Assembly: GCA_012519615.1 (NCBI GenBank) | Contig: JAAYPW010000129.1 | Span: forward strand, 1-32,354 | DNA length: 32,354 bases | Direction: 5' to 3' | DNA from: Fusobacteriota bacterium | GTDB taxonomy: Bacteria; Fusobacteriota; Fusobacteriia; Fusobacteriales; JAAYPW01 | In this document: one piece after another, positions 1 through 7,831 of the stretch | How the letters are laid out: the number at the start of each line of letters is the position of its first letter | Numbering within the stretch: the first letter of the stretch is position 1 | Notes under the pieces: generated by a model | The model's database searches: none | Seen by the model: the letters and a program-made list of their open reading frames with translations, nothing else | Told to the model about the DNA's origin: nothing | Translations under genes and position numbers: made by a program

Positions 1-1493
1 TAAAAGAATTAGAAATATTAAATAAATCAGCAGTTTTACCTTTTGAAATATCAGATGATTTAGTTTCAAATGAAAATATTAGATTAAAATATAGATATCT
101 TGATTTAAGAAGACCAAAAATGTTTAATAACTTATTAAAAAGAAATAAAATGCTTAAAACAATGAGAGATTACCTTGATACAGAAGGATTTCTTGATATT
201 GATACACCAATTCTTACAAAATCTACTCCAGAAGGTGCAAGAGATTTCCTTGTTCCTAGTAGATTATCAGAAGGGGAATTTTATGCATTACCACAATCAC
301 CACAATTATTTAAACAAATACTGATGATTGGTGGAGTAGAACGTTATTACCAAGTTGCTAAATGTTTTAGAGATGAAGACTTAAGAGCAGATAGACAACC
401 TGAATTTACTCAATTAGATATTGAAATGTCATTTATTACAGAAAATGAATTAATGGATACTATAGAAAATCTAGCTAAAAAAGTAACAAAAGCTGTAATT
501 GATGTAGATATTGATTATAAATTTGAAAAAATGCCATATGCAGTTGCAATGGAAAAATACGGTTCTGATAAACCGGATACTAGATTTGGTGTGGAATTAG
601 TAGATTTAACTGATATTGCGAGAGAATCAGATTTTAAAGTATTTAAAACTGTAGCAGAAAATAATGGTCTTGTAAAAGGGATAAATGCAAAAGGTGGAGC
701 AAATGTATTATCTAGAAAAGTAATAGATGATTTAACTAAATTTATAGGTATATATGGTGCAAAAGGTCTTGCATGGATAAAAATCAATGAAGATGGCACA
801 TATAGCTCTGTAATTACAAAGTTTTTTAGTGAAGAGCAAGTAGAAAATATGGTAAAAAGAATGGATGGAGAACCAGGTGACGTGTTATTTTTCGTTGCAG
901 ACAAACCAAAAGTTGTATATGACGCACTAGGTAACTTAAGATTACAAGTTGGAAAACTTATGAATTTAATTGATGAAAACGAATATAAATTTCTATGGGT
1001 AGTGGATTTTCCATTACTTGAATGGAGTGAAGAAGATAAAAGATATAAAGCACAACATCATCCATTTACAGCAATTAAAAAAGAGGATTTTGAATTAATC
1101 GCTACAACACCAGAAAAAGCTAGAACTGTAAGTTATGACTTAGTCTTAAATGGTAGTGAAATCGGTGGTGGAAGCTTAAGAATACACGAAGAGGAAGTAC
1201 AAGCAAAAGTATTTGAGATATTGGGATTAAGCAATGAAGAAGCAAGAGAAAAATTTGGATTTTTCTTAGATGCATTTAAATATGGAGCACCTCCTCATGG
1301 TGGAATTGCATTTGGTGTAGATAGATTTTTAATGATGTTATTAAAAGAAGATTCAATAAGAGAAGTAATTCCATTTCCTAAAACGCAAAAAGGGCAATGT
1401 TTAATGACAGAAGCACCATCAGGTGTCGATATAAAACAATTAAAAGAGTTAAGTATACAAGTAACAGCAAAAAAAGAGGATAAAAATATATAG
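1..1493 (+). CDS. aspS: Aspartyl-tRNA synthetase, 5'-truncated by window edge
   Basis: This class II synthetase charges tRNA-Asp with aspartate in the cytosol. The frame is open from the first bases of the window, so the gene enters from the left. About 496 codons are present, against roughly 590 for bacterial AspS, so most of the N-terminal OB-fold anticodon-binding domain lies outside. Visible landmarks are the motif 1 region (YRYLDLRRP, just before the first internal Met at 120), motif 2 ([18 protein letters not shown]), a GAD-type insertion in the middle, and motif 3 (GVDRFLMML) near the C-terminus. The Met at 120 is internal, not the start. I cannot tell whether it is the discriminating or the tRNA-Asn-misacylating type. 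A structured RNA begins about 15 bases after the stop. Confidence 0.97.
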   Translation, partial: KELEILNKSAVLPFEISDDLVSNENIRLKYRYLDLRRPKMFNNLLKRNKMLKTMRDYLDTEGFLDIDTPILTKSTPEGARDFLVPSRLSEGEFYALPQSPQLFKQILMIGGVERYYQVAKCFRDEDLRADRQPEFTQLDIEMSFITENELMDTIENLAKKVTKAVIDVDIDYKFEKMPYAVAMEKYGSDKPDTRFGVELVDLTDIARESDFKVFKTVAENNGLVKGINAKGGANVLSRKVIDDLTKFIGIYGAKGLAWIKINEDGTYSSVITKFFSEEQVENMVKRMDGEPGDVLFFVADKPKVVYDALGNLRLQVGKLMNLIDENEYKFLWVVDFPLLEWSEEDKRYKAQHHPFTAIKKEDFELIATTPEKARTVSYDLVLNGSEIGGGSLRIHEEEVQAKVFEILGLSNEEAREKFGFFLDAFKYGAPPHGGIAFGVDRFLMMLLKEDSIREVIPFPKTQKGQCLMTEAPSGVDIKQLKELSIQVTAKKEDKNI

Positions 1494-1508
1494 TATATAA
1501 ATAAATTT

Positions 1509-1702
1509 ACTGGACTGTGCGATGTAAGTACTTAAACTGAATTTTGGCCTACGTTAAATTTAATGGGAACTGGCTCTGTATCGGTAGCTCAGATCAGTCA
1601 CGATAGCAAACTATTGTTATACGGACCCTGTATGCCTTTATATTCTGGAACCCCCTTGTGAAAACAAGGACCAAAATTCCGTACTACATACGGCAGTCCG
1701 GT
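1509..1702 (+). ncRNA. ssrS: Structured RNA, probable 6S RNA
   Basis: This ~194-nt stretch has no credible long frame and is visibly richer in G and C than its surroundings. It folds as one long rod. A closing stem pairs 1509-1531 with 1681-1702, with G-U pairs and small bulges. An inner 9-bp stem pairs 1539-1547 (GAATTTTGG) with 1671-1679. A large open central region follows, whose 3' side carries a perfect 6-bp hairpin with a GAAA loop (1654-1669). An apical arm uses 1576-1587 with 1611-1624. Closing stem, central bubble with a 3'-side hairpin, and terminal arm is the architecture of 6S RNA, the RNA that sequesters housekeeping RNA polymerase, and the length fits. It lacks the marks of RNase P RNA, SRP RNA and tmRNA. 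The strand and identity are inferred from folding by eye; another structured RNA is possible. Confidence 0.6.
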
Positions 1703-1724
1703 TTTAGTAAAAAAGATAAAATGA

Positions 1725-1942
1725 AAAAGGAAAATAGAAAGTAAATTTAGTAAAAGTATAGAATTATCTTTTGTTGATTCTAAAATGTATTTACTAGTAA
1801 ATAACAATGAAGATTTGTTTAATTATAGTTTTTATTCTGAAAACGTAATATGAAAGAGACAAAGAGGTTTTATGAAGTAATAACTAAATTCATTCAAATT
1901 ATAGATAAATTAGAGTTAAATACAAGAATTTGGAATAAATAA
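1725..1942 (+). pseudogene. Remnant of a DUF3137-type protein (C-terminal end, frameshifted)
   Basis: Two short frames together read like the C-terminal end of a DUF3137 family protein. The first (1725-1849) contains SIELSFVDSKMYLLVNN and a phrase like DLFNYSFYS. It then meets a stop at about 1851, and the sense continues in another frame from 1850 (RFYEVITKFIQIIDKLELN, then TRIWNK) to a TAA at 1940-1942. The order of a self-description strand, a DLF phrase and a terminal NTRIW-like motif is what I know from that family. The N-terminal membrane part and most of the domain are missing, and no ribosome-binding site precedes it. It is therefore a degraded gene end that keeps its own terminator. 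The family assignment is from memory of the motif pattern. Confidence 0.55.
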
Positions 1943-1957
1943 ATAGATTTAAATACA

Positions 1958-1987
1958 AAAGCTTAATAATTATATTAAGCTTTTTTT
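1958..1987 (+). terminator. Rho-independent terminator
   Basis: An 11-bp perfect stem (1958-1968 with 1973-1983, loop ATTA) runs into seven T residues. It ends the aspS / structured RNA / remnant stretch, about 33 bases before the hydF start codon. Confidence 0.88.
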
Positions 1988-2019
1988 ATTAACAAAATAA
2001 GGTAAAAAGGAGATATATT

Positions 2020-3249
2020 ATGGGAAATCTAAATAGAACACCAATATCAAATAGACTACATATAGCTATATTTGGTAGAAGAAATGCAGGTAAATCAAGC
2101 TTAATTAATGCAATTACAAATCAGGAGTTAGCTATTGTATCGGATAAACCTGGTACAACAACAGATCCTATATATAAATCAATGGAAATTTCTAAACTTG
2201 GTCCAGTTGTAATTATTGACACAGCAGGAATAGATGATATTGGAGATTTAGGATTACTAAGAGTTGGTAAAAGTAAAGAGATTATTAGAAAAACAGATAT
2301 ATCTTTAATAGTTTTTGATATTGAAAATGGAATTTCTAAATATGAAGAGGATATAATATTAGAGTTTAAAGCTAATAATATCCCCTATATTTTAGTTGGA
2401 AATAAAATAGATAAAAATAGCAAAATAGATACTATTCAAGAGACATTAAAAAATAGTAAAGAAAATTATATATTTATAAGTGCAAAAAATAATGTTAATA
2501 TAGATGAATTAAAAGAATTAATTATAGAAAAAAGTCCTAAAGAAGAAAAGGAAACTTCAATTTTAGGAGATTTAATAGATGAAGGTGATACTGTAATTTT
2601 AGTTACACCAATAGATAATTCGGCTCCAAAAGGAAGACTTATTTTACCACAAGTACAAACTATAAGAGATATTATTGATAATAACGGGATTGTAAATATA
2701 TGTAAAGAGGAAAATCTAGAAAAAACACTTAATAACCTAAAAGTAAAACCTAAATTAGTAATAACAGATTCACAAATATTTGAAACTGTCTCAAAATTAG
2801 TGCCTGAAGATATATTTCTTACATCATTTTCAATTTTATTTGCTAGATATAAAGGTGATTTAGAGGAACTTACAAAGGGAGCTAAAATTTTAAAAAGTTT
2901 AAAATCAGGGGATAGAGTCTTAATGTCAGAAGCTTGCACACATCATAGTCAAGAAGATGATATTGGTAGAGTAAAAATACCTAATTGGATAAGAGAAAAA
3001 ATTAATAGAGATATTGAATTTACCCATTGTAGTGGTCGCGATTATCCAAAAGACATTGATAAATATAAATTAGTTGTACATTGCGGTGGATGTATGTTAA
3101 ATAAAAAAGAGATGGTAACTAGAATAAAAGAGAGTGTAGAAAAAAATACGCCTATTGTAAATTATGGAATTGCAATTGCTACACTACATAATATTCTAGA
3201 TCGTGCATTAAAACCATTTGAGAAAATATATAGTGAATGGATAAAATAG
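2020..3249 (+). CDS. hydF: [FeFe]-hydrogenase H-cluster maturation GTPase HydF
   Basis: HydF is the scaffold and GTPase that assembles the 2Fe subcluster made by HydE and HydG and delivers it to the [FeFe] hydrogenase. The 409-residue length is normal. The N-terminal GTPase has a P-loop G-R-R-N-A-G-K-S-S (residues 19-27), PGTTTDP switch region (44-50), DTAG (67-70) and NKID (128-131). The C-terminal cluster-binding site is complete: C306-T-H308, then 46 residues, then C355-G-G-C358, matching the family pattern CxHx(46-53)HCxxC. ATG is preceded by AAAGGAG. No hydE, hydG or hydrogenase structural gene lies in the window; the next gene is the ATPase often found in hydrogenase loci. The cell is therefore expected to have an [FeFe] hydrogenase encoded elsewhere. 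Confidence 0.95.
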   Translation: MGNLNRTPISNRLHIAIFGRRNAGKSSLINAITNQELAIVSDKPGTTTDPIYKSMEISKLGPVVIIDTAGIDDIGDLGLLRVGKSKEIIRKTDISLIVFDIENGISKYEEDIILEFKANNIPYILVGNKIDKNSKIDTIQETLKNSKENYIFISAKNNVNIDELKELIIEKSPKEEKETSILGDLIDEGDTVILVTPIDNSAPKGRLILPQVQTIRDIIDNNGIVNICKEENLEKTLNNLKVKPKLVITDSQIFETVSKLVPEDIFLTSFSILFARYKGDLEELTKGAKILKSLKSGDRVLMSEACTHHSQEDDIGRVKIPNWIREKINRDIEFTHCSGRDYPKDIDKYKLVVHCGGCMLNKKEMVTRIKESVEKNTPIVNYGIAIATLHNILDRALKPFEKIYSEWIK

Positions 3250-3330
3250 TATATTAATTTTCTAATTTTTAATTAATAAATATTTATAAAATCTATTTTA
3301 ATTAAAAAAAGTTTATAATTAAAAAATACC

Positions 3331-3359
3331 TTGCAAACATCGCATAAATTAAGTATAAT
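3331..3359 (+). promoter_or_regulatory. Sigma70-type promoter for the HATPase-lptD pair
   Basis: TTGCAA (3331-3336), a 17-base spacer and TATAAT (3354-3359) lie 33 bases upstream of the ATPase start codon, in the only sizeable gap between hydF and lptD. Confidence 0.7.
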
Positions 3360-3391
3360 ATAAATAAATTTTAAATTTAAGTAGGTGAAAA

Positions 3392-3940
3392 ATGAGAACT
3401 ATTGCAGACCATATTTATGATATAGCAAGTAATTCAATAAAAGCAAAATCTAGCAATATACATTTAAAAATAATTATCCAAAATAATAAATTTATATTTA
3501 AAATACAAGACAATGGTTCTGGTATAAATGAAGAAATTTTGAAAAATATATTTGATCCGTTTATTACAAGTCGTAATAAAAAAATAAGAAAAGTTGGACT
3601 AGGATTACCACTTTTAAAGCAAAACACAGAGTTAACCGGTGGATATGTTGTCATAGATTCAAAATTTTGGGAAGGTACCTATTTAGAAGCACAATTTCTT
3701 ACAAATAGTATCGATATGATAGAAATTGGAGATATTGCAGGCACAATTACAGGGCTTATTACTGCAGAGATAAGTATAGATTGGGAGATTGAACTTACAA
3801 GTGATACTACATCGGAGAGATTAACTACTATAGAATTAAAAAATATTTTAGGAGATATTCCACTAAATAATATACAAGTTATACCAATTATTAAAAATAT
3901 TATTCAAGATATATGTTCTACTGTTTTTGAGAATGTATAG
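3392..3940 (+). CDS. HATPase-domain protein of the type found in [FeFe]-hydrogenase loci
   Basis: This is a 182-residue GHKL-fold ATP-binding protein without a histidine-kinase phosphoacceptor domain. The N box is IYDIASNSIKA (about residues 8-18), the G1 box is DNGSG, the G2 box is GLGLP followed by LLKQ, and the rest is a short tail with no membrane segment. Clostridial hydrogenase clusters often contain a protein of this length with the same opening (ADHIYDIA-N-S), and its position directly after hydF fits that family. Its biochemical role is not established: it may be a phosphorylation-independent regulator or an anti-sigma-like protein. SD TAGGTG precedes ATG. lptD starts 28 bases downstream, so the two are probably cotranscribed, an unusual pairing. 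Confidence 0.82.
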   Translation: MRTIADHIYDIASNSIKAKSSNIHLKIIIQNNKFIFKIQDNGSGINEEILKNIFDPFITSRNKKIRKVGLGLPLLKQNTELTGGYVVIDSKFWEGTYLEAQFLTNSIDMIEIGDIAGTITGLITAEISIDWEIELTSDTTSERLTTIELKNILGDIPLNNIQVIPIIKNIIQDICSTVFENV

Positions 3941-3968
3941 TTATTGGCAATTATAAACGGAGGAAAAT

Positions 3969-6900
3969 ATGAAGAAAATATTAATTATTGTGTTTGCACT
4001 AATATCTTTTTTAGCATTTGCAGAAGGGATGTTAATTGAGGCTGTGGCAGATGAAGCAAATATAAGTTTCGAGGATGAAGAATTCTCTGCTAATGGAGGA
4101 CTTAAAGCTCAATATGAAGATGTAAAAATTCAAGCAAATAGAATAAAAAAAGTTAAAGATAAAAATATAATTATTGCTTATGATAAAATTTTATTTAGTC
4201 AACAAGATCAAAATATAGAAGCTGATGAGTTAAGACTTAGATTAGATGATAAAGTTGCCATTGTAAAAGATGGTAAATCATTTACAAAAGTAAGTGGCGA
4301 AGCAAAAGCTCCACATGATAGATTATTTTATGGTGGAGAAAAATTTGAAGCGAGATTTCCTAATAAAGCTATAGTTAAAAATGGATATTTTTCAACATGT
4401 AGTAATATTATTGAGGATAAAAATAGTGCTGATTACAGGATTGAATCTAAAAAAATAGTTGTATATATTGGTAAAAGAGTTGTTGCGTACAATTCATTTC
4501 TGTATATTAAAAAAATACCTGTATTATGGTTTCCGGTATATGTAACCTCACTAAAAAGTAGTGTAGATGGAGCACCTCTATTTCCTAGATTTGGTTCAGA
4601 TAAAGACGGTAGCTATGTAATATGGGGGCTAGATTATGGTGAAGATGATTCGAAATATCTAAATGGAAGTGCTGCTGTAAAATGGAGTACGAAAAAAGGC
4701 TGGGTACTAGATAGCTGGCATAACGCTTATACTATTGAAAAGGGGAAAAATGCAGGGGTAACATCATTTAGAGATACCTATTTATGGCCAAAAGAGGGGT
4801 ATGATAAAGAGTGGAAATTTACCCATACACATAGTTATTCAAGTAATAATGGTCAATTAGATTGGGAATATCAAAATAATAGTACAAGCTCATTAAATGA
4901 TGATACAAAAAAATATTTAAATGAAAAGGGGCAATCTGAAGAAAAAAAAGTATCAATTTATAAATTAAAGTCAAATTTTACAAAGGTTCCAACACTTTTT
5001 CCACCGTTTATACTAAATCCAATACTAAAAAAATATCCGTCATTTGAAGATTATGCTAAAAATGGTGAGTATTCTATTATGACAAATGTTGAGTGGACAG
5101 ATGAAGAAGATGTTATGCGTGAAATTGGAAATAAACAAGATGATGATGGTGAAGACCAAATTGTAGGTTATGTAAAACCAGATAGAAAAATCCTTTTAGA
5201 GGGAAAATTAGATAAGAGAGAGAAACAAGATAGATATGACTATTCATTATATTATAAGAGATTAAAGGATTTAAATCCAGGTAATAGTGTAAATGATACA
5301 GCTTCTTATGATAGAACTCAAAGATATAGCTTAAATTTAAAAAAATATAAAGTTAGCTTAGGATATGAAAGTATTGATAAGGATGAATATAGAACGCTAA
5401 GTACTATTGAACGAGAAGCACTACGTCGTGTAGAAAGGGATTCTATTACAAATGAAATTATAGAAAATACATCTGGTGAAGCGATCTATCTTAATCCTAA
5501 TTATAAAGATATTGAAACAGTAAAAAGATATGATATTATAAAAAATGAAAATTATAAAATTAATATTGGTAGTTATGAAATATTTAAAACAGGACTTAAA
5601 TGGAATGCTGGATACAGTAATACAGAAAGTGTAAAAAAATTAAATGGGGATAGCTATATAGATGCAGAAGGTGAAGTAAAATATTTCAATGATTATCATG
5701 AAACAGGTGTAATTACAGAAGAAGGAAATAATAATCTTACATATAATTTAGGGTTTAATTACTCTAAAACTAGTCTAGGGCTTAATTATAGTGAAGTGGA
5801 AAGTTATACAAAAAAGAACTCTGAATTAGAGGGGATGCCACAAGAGAATATATCAGAAACATTTAAACAATATGGTGGTAGAATATCAAATAGAGATATT
5901 GACTTGAAAAAATACGGTACATTAGGATTAACATATGAATACGCAAAAGATATATTTAAGGAAAAAGATGAGAGATATAAAAATCATTATGATATCGGTT
6001 ATGGAAAAGAACTATATAATAATATAGGCGATCCTTATAGTCCATTTGATTTAAAATTAAATAATCAGGTTGGATATAAATATACTGTATATACATATGA
6101 TTTAGCTAAAAGGGAAGAAGACACCACGGACAGCACAAAAACAAAAGAAGCATATATGAAAGAAAGATTAAATAGTAGTTATAGAATGAATAAAGTGTAC
6201 ACAGATACGTTAACCACAGACTTAGGAAATACTAGAACTACTTATAATTTCACATTAGATGAATCATATAACGGGTATTACTATGCTTTAGATGATTTAG
6301 AATTATTAGAAAGTAGAAACTTAAATAATAATGTTACATTTAATATTGATAATAAGAAATATTTCTATTTTTCTGTGGCAAATTCAGATAATTACAATGA
6401 GCGTTCACCAAAAAAACCAGCATTTAAAAATAGAGATTCTGATGTGTATACGTATGAATTACATGATGAGAGATATGGTAAATTTACATATAGCACAAGT
6501 AATGTAATTTCAAAAACAGAAAAAGTATCTATATCAAATCCAGATGATACCTATATGAGTGCAAGAACTAAGACACTAGGAGATAAATATGGGTATAGTT
6601 TTAAAGATTGGACTCTTAATTATTCTGATTCAAATACTCGTGGAAGAAATTATGATGAAAATGGGGATCCTTTAGAAAATACAGAAACAATAAAAACAAA
6701 TATCACTTCAAAAAATACAAAAGTTTTAGGAGTTGTATTTAATCATGGTGAGATAATAAATAGAAATATATCATTTGATTATGAGATATACAGAGATAAA
6801 ATGCAGAAAATAAATGATAAAAATACTTTAAAATTTAATCTAAGATTTACTGATAAAAGAGACGAGTTGGAAGAACAAATAGATAAAATAAAAAATAGAT

Positions 6901-7598
6901 ATGTTGATGAAGAAAATCAAGATAAATTTGTATTAACAGAGAAAGAACGTAATAAAATACTTGAAATGTTAATGGAAGAAAATAAAAATGATCTTAATTT
7001 TAATTTAATAGGTGCATTGGAACAAGCAAGTAATGACTCAAAAACAAAACTAGGAAAATTAAAAGAATATAAAATAGAATTGGAATTAGTAAACTACGAA
7101 GATTATAGAAAAAAACATGATTATGGTTCTAGTATGAGTAATTTAGTGGCAGGATGGAGTGTTCTATATCATCAATTTTTCTTCTCATATAAATATACAC
7201 AAGCAAAGGATCCATTTTATAAAAAATCTGTTACAACTCCAGATGCACATTACCATTATACAAAAAGATTACATTACAATGAAGGTAGATATAGCTTTGG
7301 TAAAAATAATAGTTGGAATGTTAAATATAATATGCATTTTGATGACTCTATTAAAGATAGAAAAAATTTAAGTTCATCAAAAAATAAAAAATTAAAAAAA
7401 TATGAGATTGGTGTAGAAAAATATTTCCATTGTACACTTTTAGGGTTAACTTATAGTCAAGAACTTGTTGATGAAGGGATATATGAGACACTATGGACAT
7501 TTAAATTCGGATTACTTACTTTCCCAGAGAAAAAATTAGGATTACAAAGAACAAGAAGTGATGGAGAGTACACTATAGAACAGTACTTAGGTATGTAG
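3969..7598 (+). CDS. lptD: LPS-assembly outer-membrane protein LptD, extra long
   Basis: LptD is the outer-membrane barrel that inserts lipopolysaccharide into the outer leaflet. The N-terminus is a clear signal peptide (MKKILIIVFALISFLAF, cleavage likely after AFA at residues 16-18). An OstA/LptA-like beta-jellyroll domain follows (about 20-150), with repeated features such as ANGGLKAQYEDV and IEADELRL. The barrel onset has the typical IPVLWFPVY segment. The rest is aromatic-rich, alternating strands to a C-terminal end. At 1209 residues it is far longer than the usual 650-900, the excess being charged loop-like stretches (for example about residues 985-1025). Only two cysteines exist, C144 at the end of the N-terminal domain and C1155 near the C-terminus. 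SD GGAGG precedes ATG. The LptD call is strong; the substrate LPS type is unknown. Confidence 0.88.
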   Translation: MKKILIIVFALISFLAFAEGMLIEAVADEANISFEDEEFSANGGLKAQYEDVKIQANRIKKVKDKNIIIAYDKILFSQQDQNIEADELRLRLDDKVAIVKDGKSFTKVSGEAKAPHDRLFYGGEKFEARFPNKAIVKNGYFSTCSNIIEDKNSADYRIESKKIVVYIGKRVVAYNSFLYIKKIPVLWFPVYVTSLKSSVDGAPLFPRFGSDKDGSYVIWGLDYGEDDSKYLNGSAAVKWSTKKGWVLDSWHNAYTIEKGKNAGVTSFRDTYLWPKEGYDKEWKFTHTHSYSSNNGQLDWEYQNNSTSSLNDDTKKYLNEKGQSEEKKVSIYKLKSNFTKVPTLFPPFILNPILKKYPSFEDYAKNGEYSIMTNVEWTDEEDVMREIGNKQDDDGEDQIVGYVKPDRKILLEGKLDKREKQDRYDYSLYYKRLKDLNPGNSVNDTASYDRTQRYSLNLKKYKVSLGYESIDKDEYRTLSTIEREALRRVERDSITNEIIENTSGEAIYLNPNYKDIETVKRYDIIKNENYKINIGSYEIFKTGLKWNAGYSNTESVKKLNGDSYIDAEGEVKYFNDYHETGVITEEGNNNLTYNLGFNYSKTSLGLNYSEVESYTKKNSELEGMPQENISETFKQYGGRISNRDIDLKKYGTLGLTYEYAKDIFKEKDERYKNHYDIGYGKELYNNIGDPYSPFDLKLNNQVGYKYTVYTYDLAKREEDTTDSTKTKEAYMKERLNSSYRMNKVYTDTLTTDLGNTRTTYNFTLDESYNGYYYALDDLELLESRNLNNNVTFNIDNKKYFYFSVANSDNYNERSPKKPAFKNRDSDVYTYELHDERYGKFTYSTSNVISKTEKVSISNPDDTYMSARTKTLGDKYGYSFKDWTLNYSDSNTRGRNYDENGDPLENTETIKTNITSKNTKVLGVVFNHGEIINRNISFDYEIYRDKMQKINDKNTLKFNLRFTDKRDELEEQIDKIKNRYVDEENQDKFVLTEKERNKILEMLMEENKNDLNFNLIGALEQASNDSKTKLGKLKEYKIELELVNYEDYRKKHDYGSSMSNLVAGWSVLYHQFFFSYKYTQAKDPFYKKSVTTPDAHYHYTKRLHYNEGRYSFGKNNSWNVKYNMHFDDSIKDRKNLSSSKNKKLKKYEIGVEKYFHCTLLGLTYSQELVDEGIYETLWTFKFGLLTFPEKKLGLQRTRSDGEYTIEQYLGM

Positions 7599-7620
7599 TA
7601 AAATAATAATATACAGATAA

Positions 7621-7800
7621 AATATAAGTGAAATTATCATGAATGGGGTAAGATTCGGTGGTTCAGGAAAATTGGATAATCTAGTGGCAATGGGTGGAAA
7701 TACAGTAAACTTAGGTTCATATAAAAAACTAGAAAATATATGGGAGGCAGCACTAAGAAGTGAACCTCCACAAGAGGTATATGTAAAAATAGATAGAATA
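7621..7800 (+). pseudogene. Remnant of a DNA/RNA non-specific endonuclease (toxin-type) domain
   Basis: A frame opening just after lptD reads FGGSGKLDNLVAM, then NLGSYKKLENIWEAAL and VYVKI. This is the second half of the Endonuclea_NS_2-type nuclease fold seen in secreted nucleases and polymorphic toxins, whose family pattern runs RGHL(I/V)A-RFGG-G-DNLV-M-N-G-Y-LEN-WA-AL. The preceding catalytic RGH part is missing: a stop codon lies at 7618-7620. After VKI the sense dissolves, and the frame continues meaninglessly into the start of thrS. There is no ribosome-binding site before the internal ATG at 7639. I read it as a truncated leftover of a nuclease toxin gene, not an active protein. The family call rests on motif recall. 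Confidence 0.62.
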
Positions 7801-7831
7801 ATAATTTATAAAAATATAAGGAGTGTAAAAA

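Noticed and set aside
515-904. Minus-strand frame inside aspS, and similar antisense frames inside hydF, lptD, thrS, fabK, fabG and rng
   Set aside because: They lie opposite well-identified genes, have no ribosome-binding sites and read as low-information Ser/Leu/Phe-rich shadows typical of AT-rich coding DNA.
1583-1592. GGTAGCTCAG, like a tRNA D-arm
   Set aside because: No matching acceptor stem, anticodon arm or T-arm (GGTTCRA) at the right spacing; the bases are used in the long-rod fold of the putative 6S RNA.
1598-1807. Minus-strand 69-codon frame over the structured RNA and gene remnant
   Set aside because: It crosses the paired RNA arms and the remnant, has no ribosome-binding site and no protein-like pattern.
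7159-7371. Small plus-strand frame inside the lptD 3' end
   Set aside because: Fully inside lptD in another frame with no ribosome-binding site.
7599-7831. T-box leader for thrS
   Set aside because: No T-box sequence (TGGNACCGCG-like) and no terminator/antiterminator pair before thrS.
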